NCBI GenBank assembly: GCA_002400415.1
Contig: DGQP01000001.1
Location: forward strand, 85,724-149,723
From: Chitinophagaceae bacterium UBA4411
Lineage (GTDB): Bacteria; Bacteroidota; Bacteroidia; Chitinophagales; Chitinophagaceae
Reading direction: 5' to 3'
DNA: 64,000 nt
In this document: positions 16,062 to 24,512 of the stretch, in pieces
Numbering within the stretch: the first letter of the stretch is position 1
How the letters are laid out: every line of letters starts with the position of its first letter
Notes under the pieces: model-generated
What the model was told of the DNA's origin: nothing
The model's database searches: none
Seen by the model: the letters and a program-made list of their open reading frames with translations, nothing else
Translations under genes and position numbers: made by a program

Positions 16062-17423
16062 TTATCTTACGATAAATGATTTATTGATTACAGTGATTGC
16101 TCCGGCAATCTGAAGGGTGTACATACCTGGCTTGATGGTTGAAGGCAGCTCAACAGAAGAAGTAACTGCACCGCCGGCATGGGCCAGTGATTTTGCATAT
16201 ACCTGTTGCCCGTTTGCACTCATCACTCTCAGCATATACTGGCCTTTTTCCAAACCTGTAGCCTGCAGTGATAAAGTACTACCCGTAACAGGATTGGGAT
16301 ATAATACGACATCTGTCTGTGCTGCTTTGGTATCCACCTTCACGATCACACTGTATTTTTTACTGTTGTTTCCTTCCAGCGACTGTATACGGTAATAATT
16401 CACAGCGGCAGGATTAGCATCATAAAAACTATAATCTGCTTTGCCACCATCATTTTGCTTTGCCATCACATTGGCAACAGTTGTAAAATCGACGCCGTTT
16501 GATGAACGTTCAACAACATAATTCAGTACATCTGTTTCAGTCATATTGCTCCATTCTAATTGCACACCGGTTCCTTTACTATAGGCTTTTACATTGGCAA
16601 AATTTACAGGAAGAGGTGCACCAGCAGCGCCCAGGTTAGCCCAGGCAGCTGAAGCATTGGCAGCCTGTGTCGACTGGCCGGAACCATAAGCAACACGGAT
16701 TGCATCCAAAGCCGCTATCGGTGAATTACCACTCTGGCGTAAAGCTATCTTATTCATATCATCCACACTACCGCCTGATCCATCATACGTTTCTGATACA
16801 TTAAGCCTGGTAAGAGTCGCAGAACCTGTTGCCGGTTCAGTTACGGTGGAAGGGTTCACCCACATATACATATCATCATTAGTAGTACTTCCTGTAACGA
16901 TATCATAGCGGATGGCGATCAGGTAGGTAGTATTAAAGGAGTGCGTTCCAGTCCACGATATCCCAGTACCGTTACCAGAAATCCCAAACTGGAGATTACC
17001 AGAATTGGTGCGGACATAAAACCTGCCTACAAAATCACCGGCATCGGTTCCCAGTGCCAGTATATAATCTCCGGCAGTCGTGGCACTTGTAACTCTTACT
17101 ACGAAAGTAGTAAAGAAGGTACCTGTAGTACCCAGGGGTATAGTTGCACCGGTAAACAGTTTATGAGGATCCGTGCCATTAGTCCCGATAGTCACATAGG
17201 TTCTTCCGCTTGAATAGGAAGGATACGTTAATGCACCTGTGTTATTTGTTTTGAAAACAACCTGCACATCAGTGCCGCCTCCATTCTGCACCCATGAGTT
17301 TTTTGTTCCCAGGTTTCCACTGGCTGTAAAAATGGTATTATCAAATTGTTCGGTGAGTTTTAACTGGGCTGTAGAAGCCAGCGCTGATAAAGAAAAAGCT
17401 GCAATTAGTAATAAATGTTTCAT
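16062..17423 (-). CDS. Secreted protein with T9SS C-terminal sorting domain
   Basis: A 453-residue exported protein. A signal peptide (MKHLLLIAAFSLSALASTAQ) is followed by a beta-rich domain of about 240 residues that looks like a lectin/laminin-G type sandwich, though no family is certain. Around residues 275-360 lies the LPVNFANVKAYSKGTGVQLEWSN segment often seen before sorting domains. The last 75 residues (VVLYPNPVTGSTLSL to KSFIVR) form a type A T9SS signal, so it is probably secreted to or anchored on the cell surface. No catalytic motif is visible. A good promoter lies about 190 bp upstream, implying a long leader. Confidence 0.8.
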   Translation of the reverse strand: MKHLLLIAAFSLSALASTAQLKLTEQFDNTIFTASGNLGTKNSWVQNGGGTDVQVVFKTNNTGALTYPSYSSGRTYVTIGTNGTDPHKLFTGATIPLGTTGTFFTTFVVRVTSATTAGDYILALGTDAGDFVGRFYVRTNSGNLQFGISGNGTGISWTGTHSFNTTYLIAIRYDIVTGSTTNDDMYMWVNPSTVTEPATGSATLTRLNVSETYDGSGGSVDDMNKIALRQSGNSPIAALDAIRVAYGSGQSTQAANASAAWANLGAAGAPLPVNFANVKAYSKGTGVQLEWSNMTETDVLNYVVERSSNGVDFTTVANVMAKQNDGGKADYSFYDANPAAVNYYRIQSLEGNNSKKYSVIVKVDTKAAQTDVVLYPNPVTGSTLSLQATGLEKGQYMLRVMSANGQQVYAKSLAHAGGAVTSSVELPSTIKPGMYTLQIAGAITVINKSFIVR

Positions 17424-17621
17424 TGTTCAGGGTTTGTATATTCAGATTAAATCATTATGCTTTCATACAGTGCAGGCAATACAGAGCCTTCGTCCATGAC
17501 GGCCGGTTTGCCAGTGATAATCAGCCATTGCTGGATCAATGATCACTTCAATCAGTAAATTTTAAAGGATCAGGTACGGATCTTCGGAGGATGTGGAATT
17601 ACGTGGGTGATAATACGAGTA

Positions 17622-17652
17622 CAAATATAGAAGAAAACCGTATTTTCTGCAA
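17622..17652 (-). promoter_or_regulatory. Promoter for the T9SS-protein gene
   Basis: On the minus strand, TTG at 17652-17650, a 20-bp spacer, then TATATTTG at 17629-17622, an exact match to the Bacteroidota -7 consensus. The start would be near 17616, leaving about 190 bases of leader before the ATG at 17423. No ORF was recognised in that leader. Confidence 0.65.
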
Positions 17653-17750
17653 TTTTTTTAAGATTTTTTACAGGAAAATTTACTGCAATTAATAGAATCC
17701 ACTTACTAAAACAGCCCGCCAGGCCCGGATGTCCCTTCAGGATAACTGGC

Positions 17751-17966
17751 TCAAAAAAGAAAGGACCTTTTGGGTCCTTTCCGTTTTATGGGGTTCTTCA
17801 GTTGGCTTCCAAGATTACAATCCACCCGGATTCTTTACAAGCTCAGCTTCACCGTCACTAATAAGCAGATTATAAATAATCATCGTTTTCACCGAAACGC
17901 CTTTATAACCCCTGACTTCTCCAAAACGAACAAAAAGCTATGCAGGGAAACTGACCCGGGGAGAAA
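17751..17966 (-). ncRNA. Candidate structured small RNA with its own terminator
   Basis: In the 680-bp gap between two minus-strand genes a transcription unit is visible on the minus strand. TATTTTTG (17981-17974) matches the -7 box. A 9-bp stem GAAAGGACC/GGTCCTTTC (17759-17781) followed by TCTTTTTT ends it. The 5' part (GGGTCAGTTTCC) can pair with the 3' part (GGAAGCCAACTGAAGAACCC), closing the roughly 200-nt molecule with an imperfect long-range helix. That shape resembles 6S-type RNAs, but conserved family sequence could not be checked. A short frame ending ELVKNPGGL also exists, with no convincing start, so a peptide is the alternative. No -33 element was found. Confidence 0.5.
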
Positions 17967-18102
17967 CTAATAACAAAAATAGAAGTACTGTTGCCAGTCC
18001 GCCAGCGGGTTATATTATTAAATTATGAGCAATGCCAGGTGGATTGTCTTTCTAGAGCTATAAATGTCTTCTTCACAACAGAGAAGGGTGGCCTGTTATA
18101 CT

Positions 18103-18513
18103 CTATTTTTCCGGCCGGGTTTCCTTGAGTTCCACATCCGGGAACAGGGCCGAAACCAGCATGAGCAGGGAAGCCAGCACTAACAGGAACAGGCCGGTTT
18201 GCCGCTCCGGGCATTCCCCCCCCGAACAGGTACCCAGCACAAAATAATTACGGGCCGTCCAGGCCAGGTTAATGGCCACAATCGCCAGGTTCAGCCGCTT
18301 CGCCCATACCCTTGGAATCAGCGTCAACGGAATAAACAACAAGGCCATGAGCAGGTTGATATAACCGGGCCTGCCAAAACTAAAATCGGGAGTAATTGAC
18401 CCATCAATCCCGGTCACAATAATTTGTCTGGACCCGATAACAACCCAGGGCATGAAACAGGCTACGACAAGAACCACAGCAGCGGCCACACCGGCCCATT
18501 TCAGGTAACGCAT
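18103..18513 (-). CDS. Hypothetical membrane protein, four helices
   Basis: A 136-residue protein starting MRYLKWAGVAAAVVLVVACFMPW. Four hydrophobic segments are seen (about residues 6-25, 50-67, 73-92 and 105-125), with a short loop containing CSGGEC. No family was recognised. An in-frame upstream ATG would add 26 unlikely residues. A hairpin with a T-run upstream (18589-18629) separates it from the beta-barrel gene, so it is transcribed alone or by readthrough. Confidence 0.6.
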   Translation of the reverse strand: MRYLKWAGVAAAVVLVVACFMPWVVIGSRQIIVTGIDGSITPDFSFGRPGYINLLMALLFIPLTLIPRVWAKRLNLAIVAINLAWTARNYFVLGTCSGGECPERQTGLFLLVLASLLMLVSALFPDVELKETRPEK

Positions 18514-18588
18514 AAAATAAAATTGGGAAGCAAGATAATGATTTCTGCTGCACCTCACTTCAAACCCTTCCTCCCCGCAGAGAGGAGA

Positions 18589-18629
18589 CAAAAAAAGAAC
18601 AACGCCTCCCGGTGAAGACGTTGTTCTTA
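18589..18629 (-). terminator. Terminator of the beta-barrel protein gene
   Basis: A 10-bp stem AAGAACAACG/CGTTGTTCTT (18595-18628) followed on the minus strand by seven T, 25 bp after the stop of the gene at 18655. Confidence 0.9.
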
Positions 18630-18654
18630 AAAGTTACAGGAACAGGAAAATAGT

Positions 18655-19356
18655 TTATAACCGGAAGCCAACCGTCAGGCTCAGTACACGATGTTTGTTC
18701 TTTTCATCTGCACTGCTGTTGCTTCCGCTTTGCAGTTTGGCTAATCCCAATCCATAGTTTACTGATATCACAGCCGATTTAGTTTCAATGCCCGCCAGTC
18801 CGTTCAGGCCATAATCAAACCGTTTCATGATCCCGTAACCGGCTCCTTCTTCATAATTAAATGTTGTGGGATCATCATTGGACCATTCAATTTTATTCTC
18901 GCTGCTGAATGAAGTGCCGAGAAATTTCCCGTTTACTTTATTCTTACCGGCAATACCCATGGCGATATAAGGGCCGGCTCCTGCAAAAAATTTCACCGGA
19001 CCGGTAGGCGTTTTAAAAACAAGATTCACGGGCACTTCAAGATAATAAGGATTGGTAGTAGCCCTGTAGTACGTGGCATCATTGGTATTGCCTGATTGTG
19101 TTTTGGATCCTTTGCCTGTAAATAATAAACCCGGCTGCACTGAAAGAAAAGAGGCCAATGGCAGATCACCAATAATGCCCAGCTGGAAGCTGCCCAGTGT
19201 TTTATTATCATCCACACTGCCGTCATTAGTGATACTGATATTGGCCATATTGAAACCAGCACGGATAAAGGCAGATGATTGTTGTGCGTTCACGGTTACC
19301 ACAGTCATACATAATGCTGCGATAAAGAATACGAATTGTTTATACATAGTTTTCAT
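18655..19356 (-). CDS. Outer-membrane beta-barrel protein (PorT family)
   Basis: A 233-residue exported protein with signal peptide MKTMYKQFVFFIAALCMTVVTVNAQ cut before QQSSAF. The remainder is alternating beta-strand sequence ending in a terminal strand VLSLTVGFRL, typical of small outer-membrane barrels. Motifs such as RAGFNMANI, QLGIIGDLPLASFLSVQPGLLFTGKG and KFFAGAGPYIAMGIAG match the PorT-like domain common in this phylum. The name does not prove a T9SS role; many are uncharacterised porin-like proteins. It has its own terminator. Confidence 0.8.
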   Translation of the reverse strand: MKTMYKQFVFFIAALCMTVVTVNAQQSSAFIRAGFNMANISITNDGSVDDNKTLGSFQLGIIGDLPLASFLSVQPGLLFTGKGSKTQSGNTNDATYYRATTNPYYLEVPVNLVFKTPTGPVKFFAGAGPYIAMGIAGKNKVNGKFLGTSFSSENKIEWSNDDPTTFNYEEGAGYGIMKRFDYGLNGLAGIETKSAVISVNYGLGLAKLQSGSNSSADEKNKHRVLSLTVGFRL

Positions 19357-19521
19357 TTTTGTGTTACCACCCCTTTTGCAAGGACCTTGCCAGACTTTCT
19401 CAGGTCCCTCCTTTGCAGGCAGGTGTATTTACGGACACTGCATAGATCGTAATTGCAGGTTCTAAAAGAATTTAAAGACAGGTAGCCGGGCAATAAGTTT
19501 AATCACCGTCACATATCTTCA

Positions 19522-19563
19522 AAAAAAATCCTGTGTTTGGCGGGAAAATGACAGCCAAACAGG
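19522..19563 (-). terminator. Terminator downstream of the SDR gene
   Basis: On the minus strand CCTG(T)TTGGC pairs with GCCAAACACAGG around a 12-base loop, followed by eight T. It lies 52 bp after the stop of the gene at 19615 and probably ends the minus-strand run starting at 22870. Confidence 0.85.
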
Positions 19564-19614
19564 AAAAGCAGATAAGAGTATACTTCCCGTTAATTGTAGT
19601 TTGTAAATACCGGT

Positions 19615-20304
19615 CTAACTGTTATTATAAACTTTGATCACCGGTTCTCTTAATGTCGCAGCTTCATCCCTGCAATAAAAATGTATAATGCCGGCAATAC
19701 TATCAGCATTCACCCATTTTGACGGGTCAGCATCCGGCATGCTCTTCCTGTTCTGCGGGGTATCAATCGTGGAAGGAACGACAACACTGGTTACCACATT
19801 CGTTTCCCGGGCTTCATCATTCATTAATTCTGCCAGACGGAAAATGAGAGATTTGGCCAGGCCATAAGCCACCATCCCTTTACTATTGTGCATATCCAGC
19901 CCGGGCCTTGCACCAATCAAAAAAATACGACCACTACCCTGTTTCATCATTTGTAAAAAAACAGGCCGGGCAATATTATAAGCAGTTTCAAAATTCAGTT
20001 GTAATTGCTGGCTGACAGCGGTTGTCCCGGTTTCTGCAATCGATCCCATTGCAAAGCCTCCGACAGTAAGCACAGCGGCATCGATTGTCCCATTCCTGCT
20101 GGAAACAGAAGATACAAACTGCCGGGCCGCTTCTTCCTCCGTAAGATTTACAGAGGCAGTTTCAAAATACTCATGTGGTACGAAAAGCCCCGCGGGATCT
20201 TTGGGCAGCAAAGTACCGATCACCCTGTATCCTTCTGCAAGAAATTTTTTACTGACAGCCCGGCCGAGATTCCCGGAAACACCGGTAATAATTACCGTTT
20301 TCAT
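19615..20304 (-). CDS. Short-chain dehydrogenase/reductase family oxidoreductase
   Basis: A 229-residue SDR protein. The cofactor loop TGVSGNLGRAVSKKF is at about residues 7-21 and the active-site tyrosine-lysine pair appears as YGLAKSLIF (YxxxK). The Rossmann fold is complete; substrate is unknown. The sequence PSTIDTPQNRKSMPDADPSKW suits SDRs acting on small ketones or alcohols. It is the last gene of a minus-strand set with ilvE, a GNAT enzyme and an EamA transporter, though a 78-bp gap separates it from ilvE. Confidence 0.85.
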   Translation of the reverse strand: MKTVIITGVSGNLGRAVSKKFLAEGYRVIGTLLPKDPAGLFVPHEYFETASVNLTEEEAARQFVSSVSSRNGTIDAAVLTVGGFAMGSIAETGTTAVSQQLQLNFETAYNIARPVFLQMMKQGSGRIFLIGARPGLDMHNSKGMVAYGLAKSLIFRLAELMNDEARETNVVTSVVVPSTIDTPQNRKSMPDADPSKWVNADSIAGIIHFYCRDEAATLREPVIKVYNNS

Positions 20305-20382
20305 GATTCTTTTTTTATACAGTGAATCTACGAAATAAAAAACGGCTTATTATACCGGCTTCAGGCAATCTGTTACATATCT

Positions 20383-21447
20383 TCAGACGACATGATTCCA
20401 CCCATACACATCTTCTTCGGCACCACTTCTTATTTTTTCCAGTCTATCCTTTAATTGGCCGGAGACACTTTCCTTCCCATAATCCGGCAAATGAAAATCT
20501 GTACCGTCAATATGAACCACACCTATTGGCGAAACAACTGCGGCGGTACCTGCCCCAAAAGCTTCGGTGATTGTTTTATTATGAAAAGCAGCAGCCAGTT
20601 CATTTACGGACAACTGCCGCTCTTCTGTCCTGAATCCAAGTTGATGGGCTAATGTCAGCAAAGAATCCCTCGTCACACCATCCAGTATTGAATCAGATAA
20701 GGGCGTCGTTATCAATGTATCATTGATAACGAACAGTACATTCATCATACCCGATTCTTCAATATGCGGATCGTCTTTCCCATCCGTCCATAATACCTGG
20801 TCATATCCTTCCTGCCTGACTAACCGGGTGGGATAGAATGCCCCTCCATAGTTACCGCCGCATTTCGCAAAACCAGTTCCGCCTCTGGCCGCTCTTACAA
20901 ATTCAGTTTCAACTTTTACTTTGATCGGTCTTGCATACAATTCAGGCACAGGCCCGGTAAAAACGATAAAACGATATTGCTCTGACACCTTCACCCCAAA
21001 TTTTGCTTCACTGGCATACATGAAGGGGCGGATATACAAGGAAGCTCCTTTTTGAGCAGGTACCCAACTGGCATCTGTTTCAATCAGTTTCATTAATCCT
21101 TCCGTAAAAAATTCTTTTGGCGGAATGGCCATGCACATTCTTTCTAATGAACGGACAAACCGGTCATAATGTTTATCCAGCCGGAATATATTGATGTGTC
21201 CATCCTGCATACGAAAGGCTTTCATGCCTTCGAAAACAGTTTGCCCGTAATGTAGTGCCAGCGTGGCGGGACTTAATGAAAGATTGGTAAAAGGAACTAT
21301 CGCCGGCGAAGACCATTCACCCTCGTCATAATCGGCCACAAGCATGTGATCGGCGACATATTTACCGAACTCAAGTTGTTCAAAATCCACTTCCTGTATT
21401 CTTGATTGTGTTGTCTTCCTGACAACAATGTCGGTCAGTATTTCCAT
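20383..21447 (-). CDS. ilvE: Branched-chain amino acid aminotransferase
   Basis: A 354-residue class IV PLP aminotransferase. The FEQLEFGKYVADHM opening, LALHYGQTVFEGMKAFR, the lysine region AKCGGNYGGAFYPTRLV, and TPLSDSILDGVTRDSLLTLA identify the long (eukaryotic-like) BCAT form usual in Bacteroidota. It interconverts leucine, isoleucine and valine with their 2-oxo acids using glutamate. It follows the GNAT gene by 17 bp and shares its strand with an EamA exporter, which suggests linked amino-acid handling. Confidence 0.93.
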   Translation of the reverse strand: MEILTDIVVRKTTQSRIQEVDFEQLEFGKYVADHMLVADYDEGEWSSPAIVPFTNLSLSPATLALHYGQTVFEGMKAFRMQDGHINIFRLDKHYDRFVRSLERMCMAIPPKEFFTEGLMKLIETDASWVPAQKGASLYIRPFMYASEAKFGVKVSEQYRFIVFTGPVPELYARPIKVKVETEFVRAARGGTGFAKCGGNYGGAFYPTRLVRQEGYDQVLWTDGKDDPHIEESGMMNVLFVINDTLITTPLSDSILDGVTRDSLLTLAHQLGFRTEERQLSVNELAAAFHNKTITEAFGAGTAAVVSPIGVVHIDGTDFHLPDYGKESVSGQLKDRLEKIRSGAEEDVYGWNHVV

Positions 21448-21464
21448 ATTGATTGATTTAGGTT

Positions 21465-21977
21465 TTATACCAATAATGATTGTTCATACAATTCAGCTGC
21501 TTTTACAGCAGCCGTAATAGCAATGGTCATTTTCACATTCGCCCTTTTATACACACCCGGCTCCACTTCCAGGTGACGAAACCCGATCTTTTCATACAAT
21601 TTAATCGCTCCTGCATTCTTTGTATTGGAATACAGGATAATCTCCTTCGCACCAAGTTGCCCTGCTTTTATGAAACTGGCATAGCTGATTGCTTCTGCAA
21701 TTCCTTTACGGCGAAAACTTTCATCCACGGCCATCTTGGTAAACTCGTAAATTTCATTGTCCACTTTGCGAAGACCAACTGTTCCCGCTACCTCCCCGGC
21801 ATACAATGCCATTAAAATAGCACCACCTGTTTCCAGGATTGCTTTACCGGGGTTGGTCAGCACCCATTCATCCACCGGTTCCATCTCAAACCACGCTTCT
21901 ATCCAGGCCCGGTTGAATTTTTCAAAATAGGGCTGATGTTCCTGCCGGTAATCAACAATATGAATAAGGTTGCTCAT
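21465..21977 (-). CDS. GNAT family N-acetyltransferase
   Basis: A 170-residue acetyltransferase. Motif A for acetyl-CoA is visible as VDESFRRKGIAEAISYASF, followed by LYSNTKNAGAIKLYEKIGFRH, a typical motif B. Substrate is unknown; the closeness to ilvE and an EamA transporter could mean an amine or amino acid, which is inference. Its start overlaps the stop of the EamA gene by four bases, so the two are translationally coupled. Confidence 0.87.
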   Translation of the reverse strand: MSNLIHIVDYRQEHQPYFEKFNRAWIEAWFEMEPVDEWVLTNPGKAILETGGAILMALYAGEVAGTVGLRKVDNEIYEFTKMAVDESFRRKGIAEAISYASFIKAGQLGAKEIILYSNTKNAGAIKLYEKIGFRHLEVEPGVYKRANVKMTIAITAAVKAAELYEQSLLV

Positions 21978-22870
21978 CTCTTTACTTTTTTAAATTCACG
22001 ATTTACTATATATACTCCTCCTAAAGTAATCAGGGTTCCAACGACCATCTGCGCATTCATTTTTTCAGATAATAGCAACCACCCGATCAGTACGGCCACA
22101 ACAGGATTAATATATGCATAAACGGAAACACGGGTGGGTGGCAGTTTGCTGATCATAAATACATAAGCTGAATAGGCGATCAGTGAACCGAACACAATAA
22201 GATATATCAAAGCCAGCCATGCGTTTTGCCCTACATTTGCCATATTCACATACTTGCCCGTAACGCCACAGATGATCAGTACAAGCACACCGGCGATCAG
22301 CATCTGCAGACCCACATTGAATAGAATATTGATCGGTGGCCTTTCTTTTGAAGTATAAACAGTACCGAATGACCAGGACAAAGTGGAGAGGATTGCCAGC
22401 ACCACACCCAATACAAACGAGCTGCTTTTCATTTGCCCGAGGTAATCATAAAAGATCGTCATCACCCCTGCAAACCCAATAATCAAACCAATAAGCATCA
22501 ACCGGCTGATTTTTGCGCATTTTGATAACCATACCGTGAACAGGGCAATAAATAAGGGAACGAGAGCGGCAATGATTGCCGCCAGCCCTCCGCTGATATA
22601 CTCCACTGACCAGGTAAGCAGTCCATTTGCAATACACAGCAAGAAGATACTTTGCACTGATATCTTTTTTAAGATATCCTTATTGGGTATCTTATATCCT
22701 TTTAGCAGGAAATAACTGACAAGCACAGCGCCGGATATAAATTGTCTTAACCCCGAAATAAATAAACCGGGTATTTCCTGTGCTCCCACTCTTGCGGCAA
22801 TATAGGTGGTTCCCCAGAAGAAGCTGACAATGCCCAGTGCGATATACGCTTTATGTAGTTCTCTTTTCAT
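21974..22870 (-). CDS. EamA/DMT family transporter
   Basis: A 298-residue inner-membrane protein with ten predicted helices arranged as two EamA repeats. FFWGTTYIAARVGAQEIPGLF and LRQFISGAVLV mark the first repeat, and INPVVAVLIGWLLLSEKM marks the second. Members export metabolites such as amino acids. It is divergent from a MocR-type regulator with 170 bp between, a common layout for a regulator and its transporter target. Confidence 0.87.
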   Translation of the reverse strand: MKRELHKAYIALGIVSFFWGTTYIAARVGAQEIPGLFISGLRQFISGAVLVSYFLLKGYKIPNKDILKKISVQSIFLLCIANGLLTWSVEYISGGLAAIIAALVPLFIALFTVWLSKCAKISRLMLIGLIIGFAGVMTIFYDYLGQMKSSSFVLGVVLAILSTLSWSFGTVYTSKERPPINILFNVGLQMLIAGVLVLIICGVTGKYVNMANVGQNAWLALIYLIVFGSLIAYSAYVFMISKLPPTRVSVYAYINPVVAVLIGWLLLSEKMNAQMVVGTLITLGGVYIVNREFKKVKR

Positions 22871-23040
22871 CGTTGGCTTTTATGTTTCCGGCAAAGCAAT
22901 TGCGTCAGTTCACTATGGTTTATTCTGTCCGTCACTTAACAACAGGGACATACAGAAACGACAGTGCAAATCTTTACAGAATTTCTTAAAAAAAACAGAT
23001 GCAGTTTTTGTATTTTTGACCATATCAGATTTTTTAACAA

Positions 23041-24477
23041 ATGGCGAAAACCAACCACAATGACGATCATCTGTATATGCAGGTGGCCACCGGGCTTGAA
23101 AAAATGATCAGTGATGATGTATTGAAGATCGGCGACAAACTCCCTTCCGTAAGAGTGCTGAGTGATGAATACGGTATCAGTATGGGAACGGCTTTCCAGG
23201 CCTATTATCATCTCGAAGGAAAAGGCCTGATCGAATCAAGACCTAAATCAGGTTACTATGTCCGCTTCAGTAAGCGCCGTTTCCCGGAACTTCCCAAGGT
23301 AGTACAACCCGATCCCCTGTCACATGAAGTGAGTGTGAAGGAAATGATCGCTTCTATCTATTCGGATATCACTGCGGGCAATGTGATTAATTTTGCACTG
23401 GCTGTACCCGATACATCTTTATTACCTGCAGCCAAGATCAGTAAATCGGTTGTGCATGTTTTGCGCAATCACCCCAATGCCTGCATCAATTATGAACACC
23501 CGCAGGGTAATGTGGAATTAAGAAAGCAAATCGCCAAACTGGCTTTCAACTGGGGTGGCAAAATAAAAGCAGATGATGTGCTGGTAACAGGTGGCTGCCT
23601 CGAAGCAATAACTCTGTGCATTAAAGCTATCACCCGGCCGGGAGATACTATCGCTATTGAATCGCCTAATTATTTTGGCCTTTTCCAGGCCATCGAACAG
23701 ATGGGATTGAAAGTAGTTGAGCTCTCCTCTTCTCCTGTTGATGGCCTTGATCTCGGTTGCCTGGAAAAGACGGTCAGAAAATATGATATCAAAGCCTGCG
23801 TGGTAATTCCCAATTTCAATAACCCGTTAGGCGGATGTATGCCTGAAGAAAATAAAAAGAAATTAGTGGAGATCATCACAAAACATAATATCCCGCTGAT
23901 CGAAGATGATATTTATGGCGACCTTTATTTTGGCAAGCAACGCCCCCGCACCTGCAAGTACTATGATACCAAAGGTCTGGTAATGCATTGTTCTTCCTTA
24001 TCCAAATCTCTCACCCCCGGCTACCGCATCGGCTGGACCATCCCCGGTAAATTCATTGACCAGGTGAAACAGATCAAACGGATCCACAATATCAGCTCTC
24101 CCACTTTAACACAAGCCGCTATTGCTCATTTCCTGCAGAATGGCCGTTATGAATACCATTTGAAGAATATCCGCAAAGCCCTGTACACCCAGAGCCTGCG
24201 TTATTTGCAGGCCATTATTCAATATTTCCCGGAAGACACTAAGGTATCGAGGCCCCATGGAGGTTTTGTATTATGGGTACAGCTGAACAAAAAAATAAAT
24301 GCGTTCAAACTGCGGACAGAAGCGATGAAGCATAATATCTCCATCGTACCAGGCAAAATATTTTCTGCCAGTTCCAATTACGGCAATTGCATCCGCATCA
24401 GTTTTGGCAAACCCTGGAGTGATGATGCCGATTATGGATTAATGATGCTGGGAAAAATGATTAAGAAGATGATATAA
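23041..24477 (+). CDS. MocR-type transcriptional regulator (GntR HTH plus aminotransferase domain)
   Basis: A 478-residue fusion. Residues about 10-78 are a GntR winged helix (LKIGDKLPSVRVLSDEYGIS, AYYHLEGKGLIESRPKSGYYV). Residues about 95-475 are a type I aminotransferase domain with VTGGCLEAITLCIKA, PNFNNPLGGCMPEE, the PLP lysine in SSLSKSLTPGYRIGW, and GGFVLWVQL. Family members sense PLP or an amino acid and control nearby genes. The divergent EamA-GNAT-ilvE set is the natural candidate target. TATTTTTG at 23011-23018 could be its -7 box. Confidence 0.9.
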   Translation: MAKTNHNDDHLYMQVATGLEKMISDDVLKIGDKLPSVRVLSDEYGISMGTAFQAYYHLEGKGLIESRPKSGYYVRFSKRRFPELPKVVQPDPLSHEVSVKEMIASIYSDITAGNVINFALAVPDTSLLPAAKISKSVVHVLRNHPNACINYEHPQGNVELRKQIAKLAFNWGGKIKADDVLVTGGCLEAITLCIKAITRPGDTIAIESPNYFGLFQAIEQMGLKVVELSSSPVDGLDLGCLEKTVRKYDIKACVVIPNFNNPLGGCMPEENKKKLVEIITKHNIPLIEDDIYGDLYFGKQRPRTCKYYDTKGLVMHCSSLSKSLTPGYRIGWTIPGKFIDQVKQIKRIHNISSPTLTQAAIAHFLQNGRYEYHLKNIRKALYTQSLRYLQAIIQYFPEDTKVSRPHGGFVLWVQLNKKINAFKLRTEAMKHNISIVPGKIFSASSNYGNCIRISFGKPWSDDADYGLMMLGKMIKKMI

Positions 24478-24512
24478 CCGACAGGCAAATAATCAGCCAT
24501 TTTGATGGTTTA

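Noticed and set aside
17790..17860. Possible tRNA in the intergenic region
   Set aside because: No T-loop GTTCGA sequence, no acceptor stem and no credible anticodon arm.
17770..17970. Plus-strand 66-codon frame containing GFFSWLPRLQSTRI
   Set aside because: It is antisense to the candidate small RNA, lacks a ribosome site, and its wording is that of translated antisense RNA genes.
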